Source: Candidatus Omnitrophota bacterium (GTDB taxonomy: Bacteria; Omnitrophota; Gorgyraeia; Duberdicusellales; 4484-171). Taken from it: a stretch of 8,850 bases of DNA. Positions 1-5,568 of this stretch are shown one piece after another. The position numbers and the translations under genes are program-made. Numbering within the stretch: the stretch's first letter is position 1; the number at the start of each line of letters is the position of its first letter. The notes beneath the pieces are model-generated. The model was not told the origin of the DNA and searched no databases. It saw only the letters and a program-made list of their open reading frames with translations. The stretch spans positions 1 to 8,850 of the forward strand of contig QNCE01000051.1 in the NCBI GenBank assembly GCA_003644405.1, in the 5' to 3' direction.

Positions 1-1
1 A

Positions 2-157
2 GATTTGACTGAAGAAGGTAAATGGATTTTAGATTTTAACAAAGCCTATAATCCTTGGTGTGCTTATAGCAAAGATTATGCCTGTCCGCTTACTCCGCCA
101 GAGAATTGGTTAAAAGTTCCAATATATGCAGGAGAAAAAAATTATAAGAAACATTAG
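2..157 (+). CDS. DUF1684 family protein, C-terminal fragment (5' end outside window)
   Basis: An open frame enters from the left edge and stops with TAG at 155-157, giving the last 51 residues. The segment DFNKAYNPWCAYSKDYACPL (11-30) followed by TPPENWLKVPIYAGEK (31-46) matches the C-terminal signature of DUF1684 proteins: an Asn-Pro, a Cys-Ala-[YF]-S pair, a second Cys before P-L, a PPEN turn, and a closing P-I-x-A-GE. The function of DUF1684 is not established; many members are about 150-250 residues and some carry export signals, but the N-terminus is not in the window. The next gene starts 12 bp after the stop, so the two are probably co-transcribed. The family call rests on a recognised motif only. 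Confidence 0.75.
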   Translation, partial: DLTEEGKWILDFNKAYNPWCAYSKDYACPLTPPENWLKVPIYAGEKNYKKH

Positions 158-169
158 AATAGGTGGATT

Positions 170-700
170 ATGAAATTAAAGGGGAAGAGAATAGTTATGT
201 TGGTAGGACCGGGTTATGAAGATTTGGAGTTCTGGGTGGTTTATATGAGAATGTTGGAGGAAGGAGCAGATATTAAAATAGTAGGATTGAAAAAAGATGA
301 AGAGTATATAAGCAAATCTGGAGGGTTAAAAGTAAAAAGTGAATATAGAGCTTCTGAAGTTAATCCCGATGAAGTAGATGCGATTTTGATTCCTGGAGGT
401 TGGGCTCCGGATAAATTAAGGAGAGATAAGGATATTCTTGATTTAATAAAGGAAGTTTATAAAAGTAATAAAATTATAGGAATGATTTGTCACGCAGGTT
501 TAGTAGGGATATCAGCAGGTATTGTTAAAGGGAAAAAAGCAACAGGTTCAAGAGGAATAAAAGACGATTTGGAAAATGCTGGTGCTATTTGGGAAGACAG
601 GGCTGCCTTTCGTGATGGGAATTTAGTATGGGGAAGAGTTGTTAAAGACATTCCTTATTATTGTAGAGAATTGATTAAGGCTCTTAAGGAGAGTCAATGA
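170..700 (+). CDS. DJ-1/PfpI family protein (class I glutamine amidotransferase-like)
   Basis: This 176-residue protein has the length and order of motifs of the PfpI/YhbO/DJ-1 superfamily. An N-terminal strand ends in GYEDLE (15-20), the conserved acidic loop. Then come DAILIPGGWAPDKLRRD (70-86), the nucleophile elbow ICHAG with Cys107-His108, and the C-terminal KDDLENAGAIWED segment (131-143). Relatives include intracellular proteases such as PH1704 and enzymes reported as deglycases or chaperones; which activity applies cannot be read from sequence. The residue corresponding to the second-subunit Glu74 of PH1704 is Asp81, a change I believe is common in bacterial members. The ATG at 170 is preceded by AGGTGGA at 161-167. 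The stop overlaps the next start by 4 bp (ATGA, 697-700), so it is translationally coupled to the YggS gene. It is cytosolic, with no signal peptide. Confidence 0.9.
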   Translation: MKLKGKRIVMLVGPGYEDLEFWVVYMRMLEEGADIKIVGLKKDEEYISKSGGLKVKSEYRASEVNPDEVDAILIPGGWAPDKLRRDKDILDLIKEVYKSNKIIGMICHAGLVGISAGIVKGKKATGSRGIKDDLENAGAIWEDRAAFRDGNLVWGRVVKDIPYYCRELIKALKESQ

Positions 701-1389
701 ATATAAGAGATAATTTTTTAAAAGTTAGAGAGGAAATACCTGATTATGTGCAAATAGTTTTAGCAGCTAAGATGAGAACGAAAGAAGAGATAGAAGAAGC
801 AATTTCTGCAGGTGCGGAGATCATTGGAGAAAATTATGTCCAGGAAGCAGAAAAGATGTATCAGGAATTAGGAGAAAAAGCAAGAAAAGTAAAATGGCAT
901 TTGATTGGTGCTTTGCAGAAAAATAAAATTAACAAAGCATTAAAGATATTTGATTGTATTCAGACAGTTGATTCTCCTGAACTTGCTGAGGCAATAAATA
1001 AAAGAGCAGAAAATTTGAATAAAAAAATATCTGTTTTTATAGAGATAAACATTGGCAGTGAGATAACAAAAACAGGAGTAAAACCAGAGTATAAAATTAT
1101 AAAAGAGTTAGCAGAGTACATTTCTAAGCTAAATTATTTAAAATTGGAAGGTTTGATGACTATGGGGCCAAGAGTTGGTAATCCTGAGGATGTAAGAGTT
1201 CATTTTAGAAAGACAAAGGAATTCTTCAATAGATTAAGGGAAGCCAATGTCCCAAATGTAGAGTTAAAATATCTTTCTATGGGGATGTCTAATTCTTATA
1301 AGGTAGCAATTGAAGAGGGAGCTAATATGATAAGGTTGGGAACAGTTATATTTGGTAAAAGACCTTATGATTTAACAAAGGGAGGATAG
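697..1389 (+). CDS. yggS: YggS/PLPBP family pyridoxal-phosphate homeostasis protein
   Basis: The 230-residue product matches the single-domain, alanine-racemase-like TIM barrel that binds PLP and buffers the free cofactor without known catalysis. The PLP lysine is Lys25 in VLAAKMRTK, aligned with the AVSK lysine of the family. Other signatures are GENYVQEA (44-51), WHLIGALQKNKI (67-78), EINIGSEITKTGV (116-128), and the phosphate-binding tail SMGMSNSYKVAIEEGANMIR (194-213) followed by LGTVIFG. The N-terminal part before the lysine is about 10 residues shorter than in E. coli YggS. AAGGAG at 686-691 is well placed for the ATG at 697. It overlaps the preceding gene by 4 bp and sits 3 bp before the next, so it is in mid-operon. 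The common neighbours of yggS in many bacteria (proC, sepF, yggT) are not seen here. Confidence 0.95.
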   Translation: MNIRDNFLKVREEIPDYVQIVLAAKMRTKEEIEEAISAGAEIIGENYVQEAEKMYQELGEKARKVKWHLIGALQKNKINKALKIFDCIQTVDSPELAEAINKRAENLNKKISVFIEINIGSEITKTGVKPEYKIIKELAEYISKLNYLKLEGLMTMGPRVGNPEDVRVHFRKTKEFFNRLREANVPNVELKYLSMGMSNSYKVAIEEGANMIRLGTVIFGKRPYDLTKGG

Positions 1390-1392
1390 ACT

Positions 1393-2037
1393 ATGAGAAT
1401 TACAATAATTACCGACAATACAGTTTATGATAAAAAGTTAAGAAGTGAATGGGGATTTTCTGCACTCATTGAAGTAGAGAATACCCCTCGTATTTTATTT
1501 GATACCGGTGCCAGTGGAGAAATTTTATTGTATAATATGAGTAAATTAAATATTGATTCTAAAAGAATAGAGTGTGTTTTTATCTCCCATGACCATTGGG
1601 ACCACACTGGAGGATTAGAGGATTTTTTGAAACTTAATAATAGAGTAAAACTTTATCTACCAGAGCATTTTTCTTCAAAGTTAGATGGGAAAGAATTTAT
1701 TAAGGTAAAAGAATCTATAAAAATCTATGAGAATGTTTTCTCAACCGGCGAACTTATGAGGATAGAGCAATCTCTAATAGTAAGATTAGATAAAGGTTTG
1801 GTAGTAATTGCTGGTTGTTCTCATCCTGGTGTAGGCAATATTTTAAAATCTGCAGCTAAATTCGGTAAAGTGATTGCTTTGATTGGTGGATTGCATGGGT
1901 TTAGAGAATTTGATTTGATTAAGAATTTAGAATTAGTTTGTGCTACTCATTGCACGCAATATAAAGAAGAGATAAAAAAGTTATATCCTGATAGATTTGT
2001 AGAAGGTGGTTCTGGGAAAATCATTGAGATAGACTGA
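1393..2037 (+). CDS. Metallo-beta-lactamase-fold hydrolase, COG1237 type
   Basis: The protein has 214 residues. The metal-binding core is SHDHWDHTGG (65-74), giving H66-x-H68-x-D70-H71. Further ligand candidates are His144 in GCSHPGVGN (141-149), His168 in IGGLHGF and His186-Cys187 in ATHCTQY. ILFDTGASG (34-42) is the strand preceding the metal site. This arrangement, with GLVVIAGCSH and IGGLH, is typical of COG1237. Archaeal relatives are annotated as methanopterin-pathway dihydropterin enzymes, but bacterial members are mostly uncharacterised, so I give no substrate. It is shorter than typical members (about 250-280 residues), with a compressed region between residues 75 and 130. SD GGAGG (1381-1385) lies in the last codons of the YggS gene. 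It is followed by a 45-bp spacer containing a strong hairpin. Confidence 0.85.
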   Translation: MRITIITDNTVYDKKLRSEWGFSALIEVENTPRILFDTGASGEILLYNMSKLNIDSKRIECVFISHDHWDHTGGLEDFLKLNNRVKLYLPEHFSSKLDGKEFIKVKESIKIYENVFSTGELMRIEQSLIVRLDKGLVVIAGCSHPGVGNILKSAAKFGKVIALIGGLHGFREFDLIKNLELVCATHCTQYKEEIKKLYPDRFVEGGSGKIIEID

Positions 2038-2042
2038 CCATC

Positions 2043-2059
2043 TCCACCCCAGGGGTGGA
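2043..2059 (+). repeat. Perfect GC-rich inverted repeat in the intergenic spacer
   Basis: TCCACCCC and GGGGTGGA are exact reverse complements separated by a single A, so RNA could form a 7-bp stem closed by a CAG loop. It lies 5 bp after the stop of the metallo-hydrolase gene and 23 bp before the HD-protein start. No T-run follows, so it is not a typical intrinsic terminator. It does not include the SD AAAGGTGAG at 2072-2080. It stands out from AT-rich surroundings. It may act in mRNA stability or as an operator, but this is inference. Confidence 0.7.
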
Positions 2060-2082
2060 CATAAGGTAGAAAAAGGTGAGCA

Positions 2083-2628
2083 ATGCAAAGAGAGGAAGCT
2101 TTAGATTTGGTAAGAAAAAAACTTAAAAATAAAAATTTAATCAAACATTGTCTGGCTGTTGAGGCGTGTATGAGAAAATTGGCACAGGAATTTGGAGAAA
2201 ATCAGGATTTATGGGGATTAGCAGGTCTTCTTCATGATTTAGATTACGAGGAGACAAAAGATGATTTTTCTCAACATGGGTTTGTTACCGCTGAAATTTT
2301 AAAAGAGCGAGGTATTAATGAAGAGGTGATTGAGGCAATAAAATCTCATCCCGGGCATATTGAAAGGAAAACGAAGATGGCTAAAGCATTATATGCTGTT
2401 GACCCTTTAACAGGATTGATTGTAGCTTCTGCTTTAATGCATCCAGAAAAGTCTCTTAGAGCTTTAGATGTTAAATTTGTTCTTAATAGGTTTAAAGAGA
2501 AGAGTTTTGCCCGAGGGGCAAACAGAGAACAGATAAGGAGTTCTCAAGAATTGGGAATTACCCTTAGTGAATTTATCAGCATTTGTTTAGAAGCAATGAA
2601 AGGTATTAGTGAAGAATTAGGCTTATAA
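2083..2628 (+). CDS. HD-domain (HDIG-type) phosphohydrolase
   Basis: A 181-residue single HD domain. The candidate metal-ligand pattern is His22 in LIKHCLAVE, the His51-Asp52 doublet in LLHDLDYE (49-56), His65 in SQHGF, His89 and His92 in IKSHPGH, and Asp107 in YAVDPLTGLI (104-113). This is the small stand-alone HDIG family related to bacterial metal-dependent phosphohydrolases acting on nucleotides or other phosphate esters; the substrate is unknown. The C-terminal part, SFARGANREQIRSSQELGIT (141-160) and an amphipathic helix, is shared by this subgroup as I recall it. The ATG at 2083 has SD AAAGGTGAG. The stop is 1 bp before the next ATG, so it is coupled to the uracil-DNA glycosylase gene. 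A role in nucleotide-pool sanitation with that repair enzyme is possible but only inferred from position. Confidence 0.85.
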   Translation: MQREEALDLVRKKLKNKNLIKHCLAVEACMRKLAQEFGENQDLWGLAGLLHDLDYEETKDDFSQHGFVTAEILKERGINEEVIEAIKSHPGHIERKTKMAKALYAVDPLTGLIVASALMHPEKSLRALDVKFVLNRFKEKSFARGANREQIRSSQELGITLSEFISICLEAMKGISEELGL

Positions 2629-2629
2629 A

Positions 2630-3208
2630 ATGAAAGGTGTTCTTAAAAAGATAGAGGAAGAAATTTTATATTGCAGAAAATGTAATTTGTGGAGAGAAAG
2701 GAAAAACCCTGTAGTAGGAGAAGGTTCCTGGGAAGCTAAAATAATGTTTGTAGGAGAAGCTCCTGGAGCAAATGAAGATGAGAAAGGGACCCCTTTCTGT
2801 GGAGCAGCAGGAAAGATTTTAGATGAGCTTCTAAATACTATAGGGATCAAGAGAGAAGAGATATATATAACTAATATTCTGAAATGTCGACCTCCCCAGA
2901 ATCGTAATCCTAAGGAAGAGGAGATAATAGCTTGTAGTCCTTATCTTGATAGACAGATTGAAATAATTAAACCTGAAATAATTTGCTGTTTAGGTAATTT
3001 TTCCACCTTTTATATAATGAAAAAATTTGGATTGAAAGGTAAAATTCAGGGGATAAGCAGGATACATGGTAAGATTTTTGAGGAAAGTTTTCTTTTTGGT
3101 TCTATAAAGATTGTTCCTTTATATCATCCTGCTGTCGCTACTTATAATGTTAATATGAAGCCTCTTTTGAAGAAAGATTTTGAGGTACTAAAGAGTATTT
3201 TAGAGTAA
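2630..3208 (+). CDS. Family 4 (type-4) uracil-DNA glycosylase, [4Fe-4S]
   Basis: This 192-residue enzyme excises uracil from DNA, starting base-excision repair of deaminated cytosine. All family-4 signatures are present. The iron-sulfur cysteines are Cys15 and Cys18 (CRKC) plus Cys86 (KCRPP) and Cys102. The active-site motif A is VGEAPGANEDEKGTPFCG (41-58), the conserved Asn82 lies in ITNILKCRPP, and the motif-B His166-Pro167 lies in LYHPAVA. Its length is normal for the thermophile/anaerobe-type enzymes. The ATG at 2630 follows the previous stop by one base. Its SD would be TTAGG within the last codons of the upstream gene, 8 nt from the start, so translation probably depends on coupling. 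It acts on the chromosome in the cytosol. Other family-4 relatives with altered specificity exist, but the motifs favour uracil excision. Confidence 0.95.
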   Translation: MKGVLKKIEEEILYCRKCNLWRERKNPVVGEGSWEAKIMFVGEAPGANEDEKGTPFCGAAGKILDELLNTIGIKREEIYITNILKCRPPQNRNPKEEEIIACSPYLDRQIEIIKPEIICCLGNFSTFYIMKKFGLKGKIQGISRIHGKIFEESFLFGSIKIVPLYHPAVATYNVNMKPLLKKDFEVLKSILE

Positions 3209-3229
3209 GAGTTTATTATTTAAAAAGAT

Positions 3230-3646
3230 ATGGAAGAGTTAATTAGGGATTTCTTAAGACAGAAAAGTTTTGCTGTAGTAGGCTCATTCAGAAATGAGAC
3301 AAAATACGCTTATCAGATTTTAAAGACTTTAAAAAATAAAGGATACGAGGCTTATCCGGTTAATCCTCGTCTTAAAGAAGTGGAAGGCTTACCTTGCTAT
3401 CCTACTATTAAGGATATTCCTGTAGTTTGTGATGTGGTTAATATAGTAACTCCGCCTCGAATAACCGAGAGAATTGTTAGAGAATGTAAAGAGAAAGGTG
3501 TTAAAAGAGTATGGCTTCAACCCGGGGCTGAGAGCCAGGAGGCTATAAAGTTCTGTGAGGATAACGGCATTAAAGTTATCCACAGTATTTGTGTTATGAT
3601 GGAGGGAGTAAAGAAACAAAAAGAGGAGGAAGGAGGCCGGAGATGA
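3230..3646 (+). CDS. CoA-binding-domain protein (COG1832, YccU-like)
   Basis: The 138-residue protein is a stand-alone Rossmann CoA-binding domain: SFAVVGSFRNETKYAYQILK (13-32), GYEAYPVNPRLKEVEGLPCY (38-57), VNIVTPP, and VWLQPGAESQEA followed by IKVIHSICVMME. Such proteins bind CoA or acyl-CoA and resemble the N-terminal domain of NDP-forming acyl-CoA synthetases, but no catalytic role is established. The normal family Gly-Leu-Ser after AVVG is Gly-Ser-Phe here. The spacer before it (21 bp) has no convincing SD, and TAA at 3221 blocks any longer start, so either initiation is weak or it depends on the upstream gene. The last codons are unusually purine-rich because they carry the SD (AGGAGG, 3631-3636) of the next gene, whose ATG overlaps the stop in an ATGA. 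Confidence 0.9.
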   Translation: MEELIRDFLRQKSFAVVGSFRNETKYAYQILKTLKNKGYEAYPVNPRLKEVEGLPCYPTIKDIPVVCDVVNIVTPPRITERIVRECKEKGVKRVWLQPGAESQEAIKFCEDNGIKVIHSICVMMEGVKKQKEEEGGRR

Positions 3647-4572
3647 GCGGGATTTATGATGTCATAATTGTGGGAGGAGGACCAGCGGGGTTAACGGCAG
3701 CAGTGTATACTTCAAGAGAAATGCTCAATACTCTTTTACTGGAGAAGGATATATGCGGCGGACTTCCAGCCAGTACCGATTTAATAGAAAACTATCCGGG
3801 TTTTTCTGAAGGGACGAACGGAAAAGAACTGGTTGATAGATTTAAGAAGCAGGCTGAACGCTTCGGGACAAAGATATCTGAATTTAGCGAGGTTAAGAAA
3901 GTAGAAGTATCCAAAGAGAAAATAAAAGTTCAGACAGAAAAAGAAGTTTATTTTGGCTATTCTCTTATAGTAGCTTCGGGGAGTATCCCTAAAAAGGTAG
4001 GCGTTCCGGGAGAAGAAGAGTTTAAAGGGAGAGGGGTTTCTTACTGTGCAACCTGTGACGGGCCTCTCTACAGGGGCAAGGATGTTGCTGTTATCGGCTG
4101 CGGGAACTCCGGTTTGCAGGAAGGGGAGGCCCTTCTTAAATATGTAAAGAGCATAACTTTTGTGGAGTTTCTCCCTTTTATGAACGCCGAAAAGATACTA
4201 CAGGAGAGGCTTAAGAAGAGTGAAAAAACAAATTTTCTTCTCAATCATAAGCTACTTTCAATAAACGGAGAAGGGACCGTCAGTTCTATTACTGTGGAAG
4301 ACCGCACTAGCGGAGAAAGTAAAGAGATAAAAGTTTCCGGAGTCTTTGTCTATGTAGGTTTTCTGCCTAATTCTAAGTTTTTAGAGGGACTTGTTGATAC
4401 AGACAAATCCGGCTATATCAAGACAGACGACGATATGAAGACAAAGACTGACGGTATCTATGCAGTCGGAGATGTCCGCTCAAAGAAAGTCCGCCAAATT
4501 ACAGTTGCCTGCGGAGAGGCAACTGTTGCGGCTATTTCGGTAAGGGAATATCTCAATAAGATCAAGAGGTGA
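3643..4572 (+). CDS. trxB: Thioredoxin reductase-like flavoprotein, lacking the NADPH-specificity motif
   Basis: I choose the ATG at 3643 (309 residues), because it has SD AGGAGG (3631-3636) at 6-nt spacing and places the FAD motif GGGPAG at 11-16; the earlier in-frame ATG (3589) would only add an unrelated 18-residue tail. The redox centre is Cys135-Ala-Thr-Cys138 (CATCDG). The second dinucleotide motif is IGCGNSG (151-157), and the FAD-contacting end is AVGDVR (275-280). The E. coli HRRxxxR motif that holds the NADPH 2'-phosphate is replaced by Glu175-Phe-Leu-Pro-Phe-Met-Asn181. An acidic residue at the end of that strand usually indicates NADH, or a non-pyridine donor, rather than NADPH. 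The likely role is to supply electrons to thioredoxin or glutaredoxin-like partners, and one is encoded immediately downstream. Base composition is noticeably more GC-rich than in the genes before it. Confidence 0.92.
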   Translation: MSGIYDVIIVGGGPAGLTAAVYTSREMLNTLLLEKDICGGLPASTDLIENYPGFSEGTNGKELVDRFKKQAERFGTKISEFSEVKKVEVSKEKIKVQTEKEVYFGYSLIVASGSIPKKVGVPGEEEFKGRGVSYCATCDGPLYRGKDVAVIGCGNSGLQEGEALLKYVKSITFVEFLPFMNAEKILQERLKKSEKTNFLLNHKLLSINGEGTVSSITVEDRTSGESKEIKVSGVFVYVGFLPNSKFLEGLVDTDKSGYIKTDDDMKTKTDGIYAVGDVRSKKVRQITVACGEATVAAISVREYLNKIKR

Positions 4573-4577
4573 TGGTT

Positions 4578-5180
4578 ATGCTGGAGCAGTTACAGGATAA
4601 GGCTCATCTTGATAGAATAATAAAGGATAAGAGATTTTTTATTTTGGCTTTTTATACTGATATTTCCCAGAGGAGCAAGGACGCTTTGGAAGTTTTAAGG
4701 AAGCTTAAGGAAGAAAACCCTCAGATACCGATGTATGCTGTTAATGCTTCAAGAGTAAAAGATATCCACCCTTTATACGGAATAGACACAGTTCCGGCAG
4801 TTTTAGCCATCAGAGAAGGCAGGGTTTCTAAAATTGTCTACGGCTCTCAAAACAAAGAGTATTACCAGATGCTCTTATATGAGGAACCTTTGGGGCTGGG
4901 GAAGAGAGAAGGTAGAGAAAAAGAAGGAAGGAAGTTCAGGAGGGTTATAGTTTATACTTCTTCAGCCTGTCCCTGGTGCAGCAAGGTTAAGTCCTACTTA
5001 AGGAAAAACAGGGTCCCTTTCAGGGAAGTAGATGTTTCCCGGGATGAAAGAGCGGCTCAGGAATTAGTCCGAAGAAGCGGCCAGATGGGTGTTCCCCAGA
5101 CGGATATAGACGGAAGGATTGTGGTGGGGTTTGATAAGGCAAGGTTAGATGAACTTTTAGGGATAGAAGGCGAAGGATAA
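4578..5180 (+). CDS. Cysteine-less thioredoxin-like domain fused to a glutaredoxin domain
   Basis: The frame allows GTG 4569, ATG 4572 and ATG 4578. I prefer 4578 because AAGAGG (4564-4569) then sits 8 nt away. The 200-residue product has two parts. Residues about 1-105 follow a thioredoxin fold: FILAFYTD (21-28), a cis-proline in DTVPAVLAI (70-78), and GRVSKIVYG. The CxxC position, however, reads Ser30-Gln-Arg-Ser33, so both redox cysteines are serines. After a charged linker (about 108-120), residues 122-195 are a glutaredoxin/NrdH-like domain with Cys131-Pro-Trp-Cys134, GVPQTDIDGRIVVGFD (171-186) and a cis-proline at Pro173. The layout recalls PDO-type two-domain oxidoreductases with an inactivated first half. 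It overlaps or adjoins trxB, so it is the obvious candidate substrate of that reductase. I see no signal peptide. Confidence 0.85.
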   Translation: MLEQLQDKAHLDRIIKDKRFFILAFYTDISQRSKDALEVLRKLKEENPQIPMYAVNASRVKDIHPLYGIDTVPAVLAIREGRVSKIVYGSQNKEYYQMLLYEEPLGLGKREGREKEGRKFRRVIVYTSSACPWCSKVKSYLRKNRVPFREVDVSRDERAAQELVRRSGQMGVPQTDIDGRIVVGFDKARLDELLGIEGEG

Positions 5181-5236
5181 TCTTGTTATTTGACAATAAA
5201 ACTTTTTTTGAGGAACTTCCGTGAGGACTATAGCGC

Positions 5237-5248
5237 AAAGGAGGTGAT
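5237..5248 (+). promoter_or_regulatory. Extended Shine-Dalgarno sequence of groES
   Basis: AAAGGAGGTGAT is complementary over 12 nt to the usual bacterial 16S rRNA 3' end and lies 5 nt before the groES ATG at 5254. It is the longest such match in the window and suggests strong translation. The 73-bp spacer before the gene contains a TTGACA (5190-5195) but no convincing -10 element, and I see no CIRCE operator (TTAGCACTC-N9-GAGTGCTAA) to indicate HrcA control. Confidence 0.8.
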
Positions 5249-5253
5249 TTAGG

Positions 5254-5538
5254 ATGAGGAAGATTCAGCCGATAAACAATTATGTGGTGATAAAGCTGCC
5301 TGAGGCGGCTGAGGAAAAGACGCCGGCGGGAATAGTTATCCCTGAGACAGCTAGAGAGAAGCCTAAGGAAGGGGAAGTCGTCGGTGTATCTGCCGGCGCT
5401 ACTGAACAACTATCTATAGGCGATAAGGTTATTTATAAGGATTTTTCAGGCACTCAGGTAACTTTTGAGGGAGAGAAATATTTAATAATTCCGGTAGACG
5501 ATATCTTGGCTAAGATAGTTGAGGTTGACTCTATTTAG
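5254..5538 (+). CDS. groES: Co-chaperonin GroES (Cpn10)
   Basis: The 94-residue protein has the family length and all main parts: an N-terminal strand IQPINNYVVIKLPEA (4-18), the GroEL-binding mobile loop EEKTPAGIVIPETAREKPKE (20-39), EGEVVGVSAG (39-48), the GDKVIYKDFSGTQV core (57-70) and the closing YLIIPVDDILAKI (76-88). Seven copies would form the lid of GroEL. No groEL follows; the next gene is an HDAC-family protein, so GroEL must be encoded elsewhere. The ATG at 5254 has a near-perfect extended SD. The 73-bp gap upstream is larger than the neighbouring spacers and could hold a promoter, though I could not identify one. Confidence 0.95.
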   Translation: MRKIQPINNYVVIKLPEAAEEKTPAGIVIPETAREKPKEGEVVGVSAGATEQLSIGDKVIYKDFSGTQVTFEGEKYLIIPVDDILAKIVEVDSI

Positions 5539-5568
5539 CTGCAGTTGCAAAATTCTAAAGGAAAAATA

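Noticed and set aside
1947..2144. Minus-strand frame crossing the hairpin spacer
   Set aside because: It begins inside the HD-protein gene and ends inside the metallo-hydrolase gene; there is no family motif, and both sense genes are well supported.
3589..3642. Longer N-terminus for the thioredoxin reductase from ATG 3589
   Set aside because: The additional residues are the out-of-frame reading of the CoA-binding gene's tail; the ATG at 3643 has an ideal AGGAGG and fits the family start.
5186..5209. TTATT-TGAC-AATAA stem followed by a T-run as a terminator
   Set aside because: The stem is only 5 A-U pairs with no G-C, too weak for an intrinsic terminator, although the seven-T run is real.
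5190..5218. TTGACA upstream of groES as a -35 promoter element
   Set aside because: With 16-18 nt spacing the -10 positions read GGAACT, GAACTT or AACTTC, none resembling TATAAT; the nearest TAT-like sequence is about 30 nt away.
5020..5409. 129-residue minus-strand open frame
   Set aside because: It lies opposite the Grx fusion and groES, both with clear family motifs, and its sequence is a low-complexity antisense shadow with no SD.
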